DNA of 64,000 nt, taken from RPQJ01 sp963712815 (lineage in GTDB: Bacteria > Pseudomonadota > Gammaproteobacteria > Steroidobacterales > Steroidobacteraceae). Of this stretch, positions 38,695 to 46,739 are shown in pieces. Every line of letters starts with the position of its first letter. Position 1 is the first letter of the stretch. Location of the stretch: assembly GCA_963712815.1 (NCBI GenBank), contig CAVQJL010000012.1, positions 1 to 64,000 of the forward strand, given 5' to 3'. The position numbers and the translations under genes are program-made. The notes under the pieces were generated by a model, which was not told where the DNA came from, made no database searches, and saw nothing but the letters and a program-made list of their open reading frames with translations.

Positions 38695-40598
38695 GCTGCC
38701 TTCGACCTCGACTTCGTCTCTTGCGCCGCGAGCACGCGCTGCGGAAACGAGGGCTGTCTCGGCGCCGGCAGGCCCGTCTCGGCTTCGCAGCGCGCCTTTA
38801 GCTCGTCCACGGACTCGAAACCGCGGTCGAACAGCTTCACCCCACCCCGCTTGGCCTTGAGCTTCGTCCGGAGCGTCCCGGTGGCGGCGACGTCGGCGGT
38901 CAGGTCGCCACGGATGACGACTCCGTAGTCCAGGGCGCCCTGCGGCGTCACGAGGCCGGCCTGCACGTCGAACTCCACCCGCTCGATCTCGCGCTCGTAC
39001 GGGTCGCCGCAGCCGCCGCCGCCCCAGGTGTCGGCGACCAGCAGGTCGCCCGCCTCGACCCTGATCCGGTCGATCTTGGAGGGCAGCAGGTCGGAGCGAC
39101 CGTCCCTGCGGACGAGCGTCTTCTTGCTCCGGGCGCCCGGCAGGCCGCCATTCACGCCCCACGGATAGGTGAGCCAGCGGTCGTCGTGAATCGAGATCTC
39201 GCCGGGCTCGAGGAAGCGGTACCCGATCCGCAGGCCGTTCCCGCCGCGGTTCTTGCCGGCGCCGCCCGTGTCGGGGATGGTCTCGTAGATGTCGATCCGC
39301 AGCGGGAAGTAGCTCTCGAGGAACTCGTTAGGCACGTTGGTGAACGAGGGCCACAGCGAGTGGCCGTCCGGACCGTCGCCGAACGGCTTGCCCGGAATGC
39401 CGCCAAACGTGATCTGGTACAGCTGGAACCACTCGCCGTTCCTGTCGTAGCCCGAGTACATGAAATGCGGGCTGTCGGAAAAACCGGCGGCGCACATGAA
39501 GGCCGGGTTGCCCTGCCCGAGCAGTCCGCCCAGCACGTCGAAGATGCGCCCGAGCGCGTGCGTGCGGCACGAGAGTGCGGCGGGCTTCAGCGGCTTGAGC
39601 AGCGTGCCCTCGGGAATGCGGACCTCCATGAGATCGTAGAAGCCGTCGTTGAAGAGGATCTGCGGGTCGAACACCATGATCATGTACACGCCCGCGAACA
39701 TCTTGAACATCTCCTCGTTCAACAGGAAGTTGATCGACGAGATCGACTGCGGGTCGGTGCCCGTGAAGTCGAAGATGCACTTGTCCCCTTCGCGCCACAT
39801 CGAGCAGGCGATCTTGTACGGACCCATGTCGAGGCCGTCGTCGCAGATGTAGTCCTCGAAGTACTGCTTCTTCTCAGGCACCGTCCGTCTGATCAGCTCG
39901 CGCATGGCGCGCTTGTTGCGCTCGAGCATGGCGTCCATCGCCGAATAGAACACGTCGTCGCCGAAGCGCTCGGCGATCTCGACGCAGCGGATGCCCGCGG
40001 TGCGCAGCGCCGCGACGATGGCGTTGAAGTCGGAGAAGTTCCAGGTCGGCAGGCGGCAGTTGTGCAGCACGACCTTGAGCAGGTCGTCCTGCAGCGCGCC
40101 TCCCTTGACGATCTTCACCGGCGGCACCGCGACGCCCTCCTCGTAGATCGTGCGTGCATCGGTGGGGAGCGAGCCCGGCACCTTGCCGCCCACGTCGGTC
40201 ATGTGGCCGAACATCGCCGACCAGGCGATGACGCGGCCGTCCTTGAAGACCGGCATCAGCATCAGCCAGTCGTTCAGGTGGCTGATGGCGCCGTTCACCG
40301 AGTAGGGGTCGTTCGTGAGGAAGATGTCGCCCTCCTCCACGGTGCCGTCGTAACCCTGCATGAAGCCATGGATGAACGAGCCAAACTGCCCGACGACCAT
40401 CTTGCCGTCGAGGTTGGCGATCATCGGAAACTCGTCGTGCTGCTCGCGGATGCCGGGCGACATCGCGGTACGGAACAGCACGGTGTCCATCTCGTAGCGG
40501 GCATTGCGCAGGGCGCTCTCGATGATGTCGATGGTGACGGAATCGACCTTCACCTTCTTCATCGGCTTCCTGTTGCGCTGGATGATCTTGGCAGGCAT
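38691..40598 (-). CDS. hyuB: Hydantoinase/oxoprolinase family, subunit B
   Basis: The HyuB partner of an ATP-dependent ring-opening hydantoinase or of a related acetone/acetophenone carboxylase. The 635-residue product begins MPAKIIQRNRKPMKKVKVDS and shows the family blocks MSPGIREQHDEFPM, GDIFLTNDPYSVNGAISH, WSAMFGHMTDVGG, EIMRVPEGT-like MEVRIPEGTLLKPL, RNGEWFQLYQITFGG, PDTGGAGKNRGGNGLRIGY and the glycine-rich terminal motif WGGGGCGDPYERE. It overlaps the isochorismatase start downstream and follows hyuA by 35 bases. In the N-methylhydantoin pathway, HyuA/B open the ring and an isochorismatase-type amidase removes the carbamoyl group, which this gene order mirrors. Confidence 0.92.
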   Translation of the reverse strand: MPAKIIQRNRKPMKKVKVDSVTIDIIESALRNARYEMDTVLFRTAMSPGIREQHDEFPMIANLDGKMVVGQFGSFIHGFMQGYDGTVEEGDIFLTNDPYSVNGAISHLNDWLMLMPVFKDGRVIAWSAMFGHMTDVGGKVPGSLPTDARTIYEEGVAVPPVKIVKGGALQDDLLKVVLHNCRLPTWNFSDFNAIVAALRTAGIRCVEIAERFGDDVFYSAMDAMLERNKRAMRELIRRTVPEKKQYFEDYICDDGLDMGPYKIACSMWREGDKCIFDFTGTDPQSISSINFLLNEEMFKMFAGVYMIMVFDPQILFNDGFYDLMEVRIPEGTLLKPLKPAALSCRTHALGRIFDVLGGLLGQGNPAFMCAAGFSDSPHFMYSGYDRNGEWFQLYQITFGGIPGKPFGDGPDGHSLWPSFTNVPNEFLESYFPLRIDIYETIPDTGGAGKNRGGNGLRIGYRFLEPGEISIHDDRWLTYPWGVNGGLPGARSKKTLVRRDGRSDLLPSKIDRIRVEAGDLLVADTWGGGGCGDPYEREIERVEFDVQAGLVTPQGALDYGVVIRGDLTADVAATGTLRTKLKAKRGGVKLFDRGFESVDELKARCEAETGLPAPRQPSFPQRVLAAQETKSRSKAA

Positions 40599-40633
40599 GG
40601 GTGAATCTCCGGGATGCGGTCGTGAGGTGGCTG

Positions 40634-42784
40634 CTACTTGGACCGGCGCGCGGTCTTCTTCGCCGCCCGCCTGGGAACCGGTGCCGCCGCCTTCGGCTTG
40701 GTCGCGCCCGCTTTCCGCGCGGGCGCCCGGTAACCGTCGGGGAAAATCAGGATGTTGCCGTAGCCGTCGACCCGGCCGTGGTGCCGAGGCAGGATCACCG
40801 TCGTGGAGTCCATCTCCATCACGATCGCCGGGCCCGCGATGCGGTTGCCCGCCTTGAGCTTCGCACGGTCGTACACGGTCGCCGTGCAGTCCTTGCCGTC
40901 CATGTAGGCCTTCTGTCGTCCCACCGCCGCGATCGCGGGGGACGCGCCGCCCTTCGAGATCACCTGCCGCTTGATGTTGATGCCCTTGCCCTGCACGACC
41001 GCGCGCAGCGCGACGAACTCGTGCTCGAGCGGCAGCGCGAAGGTGAACAGTCGCGTGTGCTCGGCGTCGAACGGCACTCGGATCGCGTCGAGGCCGTATT
41101 TCTCGAGACGATTCAGGTCCACGTCCACGGTCAAGCGCAGGCCCTGGCCGTGGTAGCGCACGTCCACCTGGTAGCCGAACTCCATCTCGGCCGCGGGGAC
41201 CTTCTCGCGGGCGAGCGCCTTGGCGGCATTGATCGCGAGCGCCTTCAATTGCCTGACGACCTCCTCCTTGCTGGTCTCCGAGAACTTGCGGATGTGCGTA
41301 CGCGAGGACTCGTCGCGCACGGCGGTGGTGGCGTCGCCCAGCGCGCAGAGCACGCCCGGGCCCGGCGGGATGATCGACGGCCAGGAGCCGAGCAGCCGCG
41401 ACAGCGCGTTGGCGTGCAGCGGGCCAGCGCCACCGAAAGCGATCAGCGCGTAGTCGCGCGGGTCGTGGCCCTGCTCGACGGACACGAGGCGCAGCGCGCC
41501 CACCATGTTCTCGTTGACGATGTCGTAGATGCCGAGTGCCGCGTCCTTGACGCTCTTGCCGAGTGACTTGCCGATCTTCTCGACCGCTTGCTGTGACAAC
41601 TTGCGGTCGAGCTGCATGTCGCCGCCGAGGCGCTGCATTTCGGGAAGGTAGCCGAGCACCACATTGGCGTCGGTGACCGTGGGCTCGGTGCCGCCGCGAC
41701 CGTAGGCCGCCGGACCCGGGTCGGCGCCGGCCGATTGCGGGCCCACGCGCAGGGCGCCGGTGAGCTCGGGCACGTGGGCGATCGAACCGCCGCCGGCACC
41801 CACCGTGCGGATGTCCACCGAGGAAGCGCGCACTGTGACGTCGCCCACCGTGGTTTCGCGGCGCAGCCGTGGCTGGCCATCCATGATCAGCGCGACGTCG
41901 GTCGACGTGCCGCCCACGTCAACGGTGAGCAGGTTCGGGAAACCCGCCTGCACCGCGACCCACAGGGCACCCGTGACGCCGCCCGCCGGACCGGACATCA
42001 GCAGGTTGACGGGGAAGTCCTCCGCGGACCTCGCCGACGACAGGCCGCCGTCGGAGCGCAGGATGTGCAGCTTGACCCGCTTTGCCTCGGCCTCGAGCTT
42101 GGCCTGCAGGTTCTTGACGTACTTCTGCACCCGCGGGCGCACGTAGGAGTTGGCGACCGTGGTCACGGTGCGCTCGTACTCCTGCATCTCCGGCACGACC
42201 TGCGAGGACAGCGACACGGGGATGCCGGGCAGCACCTCTTCCGCGACCTCCTTGATGCGACGCTCGTGACGGTCGTTCGCGAAGGAATTGATCAGCGATA
42301 CGGTCAGGGCCTCGATCTTCCTCCTGCCGAGCGCGCGCAGGTCCTCGCGCAGCCTCTCCTCGTCGAGCTTCTCGACCACGTCGCCCTTGGAGCCGACGCG
42401 TTCATGCGCCTCGATGGTGAGCGCCAGTGGCGCCATGGGCAGCGACTTGTTGTAGATCACCCAGCCCCCGAGGCCTCCCGGAACGAAGCTGCGCGCGATC
42501 TGCAGAACCTGGCGGTAGCCGCGCGTGGTGACGAGCCCGACTCGAGCGCCGGTGCCGGTGAGCACCGTGTTCGTCGCGACCGTCGTGCCATGCATGACGT
42601 GGTCGATCGCCTCGGGCGAGACCTGCGCGAGGCCGCAGACGCGCTCGATGCCGCGCAGCACGCCTTCCGACTGGTCCTGCGGCGTGCTCGAAACCTTGGC
42701 CTTCCACGTCTGCCCGGTCTTCTCGTTCACGAGGAGCAGGTCGGTGAAGGTCCCTCCCACGTCTACGCCCAAACGGTATGTCAT
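40634..42784 (-). CDS. hyuA: Hydantoinase/oxoprolinase family, subunit A (ATPase), with Lys/Ala-rich tail
   Basis: The ATP-using HyuA subunit partnering HyuB in ATP-dependent hydrolysis or carboxylation. The 716-residue product has the amino-terminal ASKHA phosphate-binding motif VDVGGTFTD (7-15), then HVMHGTTVATNTVL, YERTVTTVANSYVRP, SGPAGGVTGA, a second VDVGGTSTDVAL, SGGGSIA-like VGAGGGSIAHV, and AFGGAGPLHA. The ATG at 42784 fixes the start before that motif. The last about 30 residues, after IFPDGYRAPARK, are a Lys/Arg/Ala/Pro-rich tail (KPKAAAPVPRRAAKKTARRS) that is not part of the family. Substrate is not readable; hydantoins, oxoproline and ketones are all handled by relatives. Confidence 0.92.
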   Translation of the reverse strand: MTYRLGVDVGGTFTDLLLVNEKTGQTWKAKVSSTPQDQSEGVLRGIERVCGLAQVSPEAIDHVMHGTTVATNTVLTGTGARVGLVTTRGYRQVLQIARSFVPGGLGGWVIYNKSLPMAPLALTIEAHERVGSKGDVVEKLDEERLREDLRALGRRKIEALTVSLINSFANDRHERRIKEVAEEVLPGIPVSLSSQVVPEMQEYERTVTTVANSYVRPRVQKYVKNLQAKLEAEAKRVKLHILRSDGGLSSARSAEDFPVNLLMSGPAGGVTGALWVAVQAGFPNLLTVDVGGTSTDVALIMDGQPRLRRETTVGDVTVRASSVDIRTVGAGGGSIAHVPELTGALRVGPQSAGADPGPAAYGRGGTEPTVTDANVVLGYLPEMQRLGGDMQLDRKLSQQAVEKIGKSLGKSVKDAALGIYDIVNENMVGALRLVSVEQGHDPRDYALIAFGGAGPLHANALSRLLGSWPSIIPPGPGVLCALGDATTAVRDESSRTHIRKFSETSKEEVVRQLKALAINAAKALAREKVPAAEMEFGYQVDVRYHGQGLRLTVDVDLNRLEKYGLDAIRVPFDAEHTRLFTFALPLEHEFVALRAVVQGKGINIKRQVISKGGASPAIAAVGRQKAYMDGKDCTATVYDRAKLKAGNRIAGPAIVMEMDSTTVILPRHHGRVDGYGNILIFPDGYRAPARKAGATKPKAAAPVPRRAAKKTARRSK

Positions 42785-42848
42785 GCAGTCACCTGTCGTT
42801 GTAGCTGTGTCGAAGTGAGCGCGGGCGCCCGCGCAGGGTCCACCGAAG

Positions 42849-43769
42849 TCAGGCCGCCCGCGCCGGGACTGGTGGAAAGTCGCCGGCCTTGACCAGCATG
42901 CCGGGTACCGGGCGACCGAGCTGCTCCTCCAGCCAATGGCTGGTCGAGAGCGCCGCGGCGAGCGAGATCCCCGTTTCGTAACCCGAGCGGTGCAGCATGT
43001 AGACGAGGTCCTCGGTCGGGATGTTGCCCGTCGCGGCCGGGGCGAACGGGCAGCCGCCGATGCCGCCGAGGCTCGCGTCGAGCGTCCGCACGCCCGCCTG
43101 CACCGCGGCGAATGCATTGGCGAGGCCGGTGTTGCGCGTGTTGTGGAAGTGGCAGCGCAGCGCCACGCCGGGAACGGCCTCCCGGACACGGCTGACGAGC
43201 TCGAGTACCTGTGCGGGCACGCCTACCCCGATGGTGTCGGCGAGTGCGATCTCGAAGGGTTCCGCCTCCGCCACGCGGCGCGCGACCTCGACGACGCGCT
43301 CGACCGGCACTTCGCCCTCGAACGGACAGCCGAACGCGGCGGACACGGTCACTTGCGGGCGGATGCCGACCTGCCTGGCGGCGGCCGCGATGTCGAGCCA
43401 CGCGGCGACGGATTCCTCGGTAGACACGCCCTGGTTGCGCCGGTTGAAAGTGTCGCTTGCAACCACTGCCATGCCGATCTCGTTGCAACCCGCCGCTGCG
43501 GCGCGCTCGAAGCCCCGGCGGTTCAGCACGAGCCCGATGTAGTGGATGCCCTCTCGCCGTGCCAGGCCCGACAGCACGGCTTCAGCGTCCGCCATCTGCG
43601 GGACGCGCTTCGGGTTCACAAAGCTCGTCACTTCGACGCGACGCACGCCCGCCGCGATCGCGCGCTCGACGAACTCGATCCTGGTCGCGGTCGGCAGAAC
43701 TCCGGGCTCGCTCTGCAGCCCGTCTCGCGGACCGACCTCGACGATGTCGATGCGCATGTTGTCCGCCAT
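42849..43769 (-). CDS. Hydroxymethylglutaryl-CoA lyase-like enzyme
   Basis: A TIM-barrel carbon-carbon lyase of the HMG-CoA lyase family, which splits HMG-CoA to acetoacetate and acetyl-CoA in leucine or HMG catabolism. The 306-residue product shows VEVGPRDGLQSEP with the metal Asp16, VEVTSFVNPKRVPQMADA, metal His pair in CHFHNTRNTG, and the catalytic Cys loop GGIGGCPFAP followed by ATGNIPTEDLVYML. The start at 43769 (MADNMRIDI) has GGAGGAG nine bases upstream; the frame extends 11 codons further without support. It is 64 bases upstream of hyuA and divergent from a CaiB-type CoA-transferase, which could supply its CoA-thioester substrate. Confidence 0.9.
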   Translation of the reverse strand: MADNMRIDIVEVGPRDGLQSEPGVLPTATRIEFVERAIAAGVRRVEVTSFVNPKRVPQMADAEAVLSGLARREGIHYIGLVLNRRGFERAAAAGCNEIGMAVVASDTFNRRNQGVSTEESVAAWLDIAAAARQVGIRPQVTVSAAFGCPFEGEVPVERVVEVARRVAEAEPFEIALADTIGVGVPAQVLELVSRVREAVPGVALRCHFHNTRNTGLANAFAAVQAGVRTLDASLGGIGGCPFAPAATGNIPTEDLVYMLHRSGYETGISLAAALSTSHWLEEQLGRPVPGMLVKAGDFPPVPARAA

Positions 43770-43841
43770 GATCGCATTCTCCTCCGGCGACCGAGAATAC
43801 AAGGGCCGCCCCCCGGATCCAACCGCGCCCGGTCACTTTCC

Positions 43842-43871
43842 TTGACCCTCGCCGCGGCGGCCGGGTACAAA
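43842..43871 (+). promoter_or_regulatory. Candidate sigma-70 promoter for the CoA-transferase operon
   Basis: TTGACC at 43842-43847 and TACAAA at 43866-43871 are separated by 18 bp, with the ATG of the CoA-transferase 30 bases further on. It lies in the 131-bp gap divergent from the HMG-CoA-lyase-like gene. Confidence 0.5.
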
Positions 43872-43900
43872 CGCGGATCTCACTGCCGGGGACGCCTCGC

Positions 43901-45112
43901 ATGACCAGCCCTGACCGCCCGGTGGCCGGCCCGCTCGCCGGGCTGCGCGTCATCGAACTCGGCACGTTGCTTGCCGGCCCCTTCTGCGGCCAGTTGCTCG
44001 GCGACTTCGGTGCCGAGGTGATCAAGGTCGAGCCGCCCGGCCAGGGCGATCCGATGCGCGCCTGGGGACGGGAGAAAGCCAACGGCAAGTCCCTGTGGTG
44101 GCCAGTCGTCGGGCGCAACAAGAAGGCGATCACGCTCGACCTGCGACAGGCCGAGGGACAGGCCTTGCTGAAGGATCTCGTGTCGAGGTCGGATTTCGTG
44201 CTCGAGAACTTCCGCCCGGGCACCATGGAGAAGTGGGGCCTCGGCTGGCCGGAGCTCTCGGCCATCAATCCTCGGCTGATCATGATCCGGGTTTCCGGTT
44301 TCGGGCAGACGGGTCCGTATTCGCGCCAGGCCGGTTTCGGGGCCATCGGGGAGGCCATGGGCGGCCTGCGCTACGTCGTCGGGGATCCGTCCACGCCTCC
44401 GTCGCGCATGGGCATCTCGATCGGCGACTCGCTCGCCGCAACTTTCGCCTGCGTCGGTGCCCTGTCGGCGTTGCACCATCGCGACAGGACGGGCCGCGGG
44501 CAGGTGGTTGACTCGGCCATCTACGAGGCCGTGCTCAACATGATGGAGTCACTGGTCACGGAGTACGACAAGGTCGGGTACATCCGCGAGCGCACGGGCG
44601 CCATCCTGCCTAACGTCGCCCCGTCCAACGTCTACCGGACCAGCGACGGCATGGTGCTGATCGCGGCCAACCAGGACACTGTGTTCTCGCGCCTGGCGGA
44701 GGCGATGGGCGAGCCCGCGCTCGCCTCCGACCCGAAGTACGCCACACACGGGGCCCGTGGTGCCCACCAGTCCGAGCTCGACGCGCTCGTGGAGGCGTGG
44801 ACGCGGACCCGTACGACGCGCGCAGTCCTCGATGCCATGGACGAATTCGGCGTGCCGGCGGGACTCATCTACCGGGCGCCCGACATGCTCGCCGATCCGC
44901 ACTTCCAGGCCCGCGAGGCGATCGTCACGGTCCCCCACCCCGACTTCGGCGAGTTGCGCATGCAGAACGTGGCGCCGAAGCTCTCGGAGACCCCGGGCGC
45001 CGTGCGCAGCCCGAGCCCGTCGCTCGGCCAGCACAACGACGAGGTCTTTCTGGACCTGCTCGGCCTCGCGTCGGCGCGCTACGAAGACTTGAAGGCCCGC
45101 AAGGTCGTCTGA
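43901..45112 (+). CDS. CaiB/BaiF-type (family III) CoA-transferase
   Basis: It moves CoA between acyl-CoA and free acid substrates. The 403-residue product has the family III fold: LRVIELGTLLAGPFCGQLLGD, VIKVEPPGQGDPMR, NKKAITLDL, DFVLENFRPGTMEKWGLG, MIRVSGFGQTGPYS, the catalytic Asp176 in MGISIGDSLAA, and GRGQVVDSAIYEAVLNMMES. The substrate is not predictable from sequence alone. Its position divergent from an HMG-CoA-lyase-like gene recalls pairs in which a CaiB enzyme activates 3-hydroxy-3-methylglutarate or a related dicarboxylic acid. Two further genes follow on the same strand with gaps of 3 and about 30 bases. Confidence 0.92.
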   Translation: MTSPDRPVAGPLAGLRVIELGTLLAGPFCGQLLGDFGAEVIKVEPPGQGDPMRAWGREKANGKSLWWPVVGRNKKAITLDLRQAEGQALLKDLVSRSDFVLENFRPGTMEKWGLGWPELSAINPRLIMIRVSGFGQTGPYSRQAGFGAIGEAMGGLRYVVGDPSTPPSRMGISIGDSLAATFACVGALSALHHRDRTGRGQVVDSAIYEAVLNMMESLVTEYDKVGYIRERTGAILPNVAPSNVYRTSDGMVLIAANQDTVFSRLAEAMGEPALASDPKYATHGARGAHQSELDALVEAWTRTRTTRAVLDAMDEFGVPAGLIYRAPDMLADPHFQAREAIVTVPHPDFGELRMQNVAPKLSETPGAVRSPSPSLGQHNDEVFLDLLGLASARYEDLKARKVV

Positions 45113-45115
45113 CCC

Positions 45116-45763
45116 ATGACCGACACGCGCGCGGAGAACTACGCGGCCGGCGGCTTCGGGCTCAGCCTGCAGCCGGGCGACCGGCCGGCGCTGCTGGTCG
45201 TGGACTTCGTGCGAGCCTACCTCGTGCCCAGCTCGCCCCTCTACGCGGCCGCGGAGCCCGCCAGGGCGGCTACCGAAGCCCTGCTCGTGGCGGCCCGCCG
45301 CGCGGCTGTCCCGGTAGTCCACACGAGCGTGCGCTACGAGCGCGGCGGTCGCGACGGCGGTGTGTTCTTCCGCAAGGTGCCTGCCCTCGCCTGCTTCGAG
45401 GATGGCAATCGACCCGAACTCGCGGCCTTTGCGGCCGGACTCGAGCCGCGCGAAGGCGAAACGGTGGTCATGAAGCAGTACGCGAGCGCGTTCTTCGGAA
45501 CGAGCCTCGCCTCGACGCTCACCGCAATGCACGTCGATACGGTGCTGATCGCCGGCGTCAGCACCAGCGGCTGCGTGCGCGCCAGTGCGGTCGACGCCTG
45601 CCAGCATGGGTTCGTGCCCCTGGTGGTTCGCGAGGCCGTCGGTGACCGTCATCCGGCACCCCACGAAGCCAGTCTCTTCGACCTGCAGGCCAAGTACGCC
45701 GAGGTGGTGAGCCTGGAGTTCGCGGCGGAGTACCTGCGTCGGGTCGGCCCGGGCGGCCGCTGA
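45116..45763 (+). CDS. Isochorismatase-fold amidohydrolase (second copy)
   Basis: A cysteine hydrolase related to N-carbamoylsarcosine amidase and to the frameshifted copy at 38067-38694. The 215-residue product has Asp30 in LLVVDFVRAYL, Lys120 in VVMKQYASAFFGT, and nucleophile Cys153 in VSTSGCVRASAVDAC, followed by EAVGDRHPAPHEASLFDL. Its ATG lies three bases after the CoA-transferase stop, implying one transcript. Two intact or near-intact amidases of this fold in one locus suggest that an amide or carbamoyl compound is processed on both transcripts. Exact substrate unknown. Confidence 0.88.
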   Translation: MTDTRAENYAAGGFGLSLQPGDRPALLVVDFVRAYLVPSSPLYAAAEPARAATEALLVAARRAAVPVVHTSVRYERGGRDGGVFFRKVPALACFEDGNRPELAAFAAGLEPREGETVVMKQYASAFFGTSLASTLTAMHVDTVLIAGVSTSGCVRASAVDACQHGFVPLVVREAVGDRHPAPHEASLFDLQAKYAEVVSLEFAAEYLRRVGPGGR

Positions 45764-45792
45764 GCCGCCGCCGGTTGCAGCCGCGGGAACAC

Positions 45793-46731
45793 ATGCTCGG
45801 TCGCATCGCCACCGTCACGCTGACCGCGCCGGACCTCTCGGCCGCGACCGCCGCCTATCGGGACTACCTCGGCTATCGCGTCACGAGCGACGGCGCACTG
45901 GGCCGCGAGGTGGCCCGCGCGTGGGGACGTCCGAAACTCGCCGGGCGACGCTCCGTGTTGATGGAGCCGGAGAGCGGCGTGGAGACGTACCTGCGTTTCG
46001 TGGAGGGACCGCTCTACTCCGCGTACGAGCCGCTCGCCTGTCTCGGCTGGAACGCCGCCGAGATACTCGTCGAGGACGTCGACGCGCTCGCCGAGCGTCT
46101 GGAACGAAGTCCTTTCCGCGTGATTGGCCCCCCTGCGGACCTGTCATTCAGCGACAAGATCCGCGCCATGCAGGTGGTCGGTCCAGCTCGCGAAATTCTC
46201 TACTTCACACAGATCAAGGAACCCCTGCCGGTATTCGATACCCCGGTGGCCGCGAGTTTCGTCGACCGGGTGTTCATCGTGATACTCGGCGGATCGAGCC
46301 TGGCCTCGATCCAGGACCACTACCACCAGCAGCTGGGCGTGCCACGCGTTCCGGTCATGCACTCGGTGGTCTCCACGCTTTCGGCGCGGTACGGCCTCCC
46401 GGCCGATTCCAGGCACACTATTGCGGCGCTGCCGCTGGGCGGGAAGTGCTACATCGAGGCCGACCAGATGCCGGAGGCGGCGGTCGTCCGGCCCTGCGAC
46501 CCGGGAGAGCTGCCGCCGGCCATCGCGATCGCCAGCTTCGAGGTGGAGGCGCTCGACGAGCAGCCGTCGGGATCGCTTGGACCGATCGAGCGCCCGCCAG
46601 GCTTGCCGTATGCCGGTCGCCGTACCCGTACCTGCGTAGGCCCGGCGGGCGAACTGATCGAACTCATCGAGTCCGGTGGGGTCCGAGCCGGGCTAGAATA
46701 TCGGATTGAGCGCCCCCATCCCGGCGCATGA
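45793..46731 (+). CDS. VOC (glyoxalase/dioxygenase) superfamily protein
   Basis: A vicinal-oxygen-chelate fold protein of unknown substrate. The 312-residue product contains two VOC modules: MLGRIATVTLTAPDLSAATA with AYRDYLGYRVTSDG, and a second beginning FVDRVFIVILGGSSLASIQD with HYHQQLGV. It ends AGELIELIESGGVRAG. The ATG at 45793 is preferred to an in-frame TTG at 45775. It follows the amidase by 29 bases, so it probably belongs to the CoA-transferase operon. Related proteins act as extradiol dioxygenases, isomerases, epimerases (such as methylmalonyl-CoA epimerase) or lyases, so an isomerisation step in the same pathway is possible but unproven. Confidence 0.8.
   Translation: MLGRIATVTLTAPDLSAATAAYRDYLGYRVTSDGALGREVARAWGRPKLAGRRSVLMEPESGVETYLRFVEGPLYSAYEPLACLGWNAAEILVEDVDALAERLERSPFRVIGPPADLSFSDKIRAMQVVGPAREILYFTQIKEPLPVFDTPVAASFVDRVFIVILGGSSLASIQDHYHQQLGVPRVPVMHSVVSTLSARYGLPADSRHTIAALPLGGKCYIEADQMPEAAVVRPCDPGELPPAIAIASFEVEALDEQPSGSLGPIERPPGLPYAGRRTRTCVGPAGELIELIESGGVRAGLEYRIERPHPGA
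46694..46699 (+). promoter_or_regulatory. Candidate -10 element before the first TPR gene
   Basis: TAGAAT lies within the 3' end of the VOC gene, 40 bases before the predicted start at 46740. No good -35 is visible. Confidence 0.3.
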
Positions 46732-46739
46732 GGACGAAT

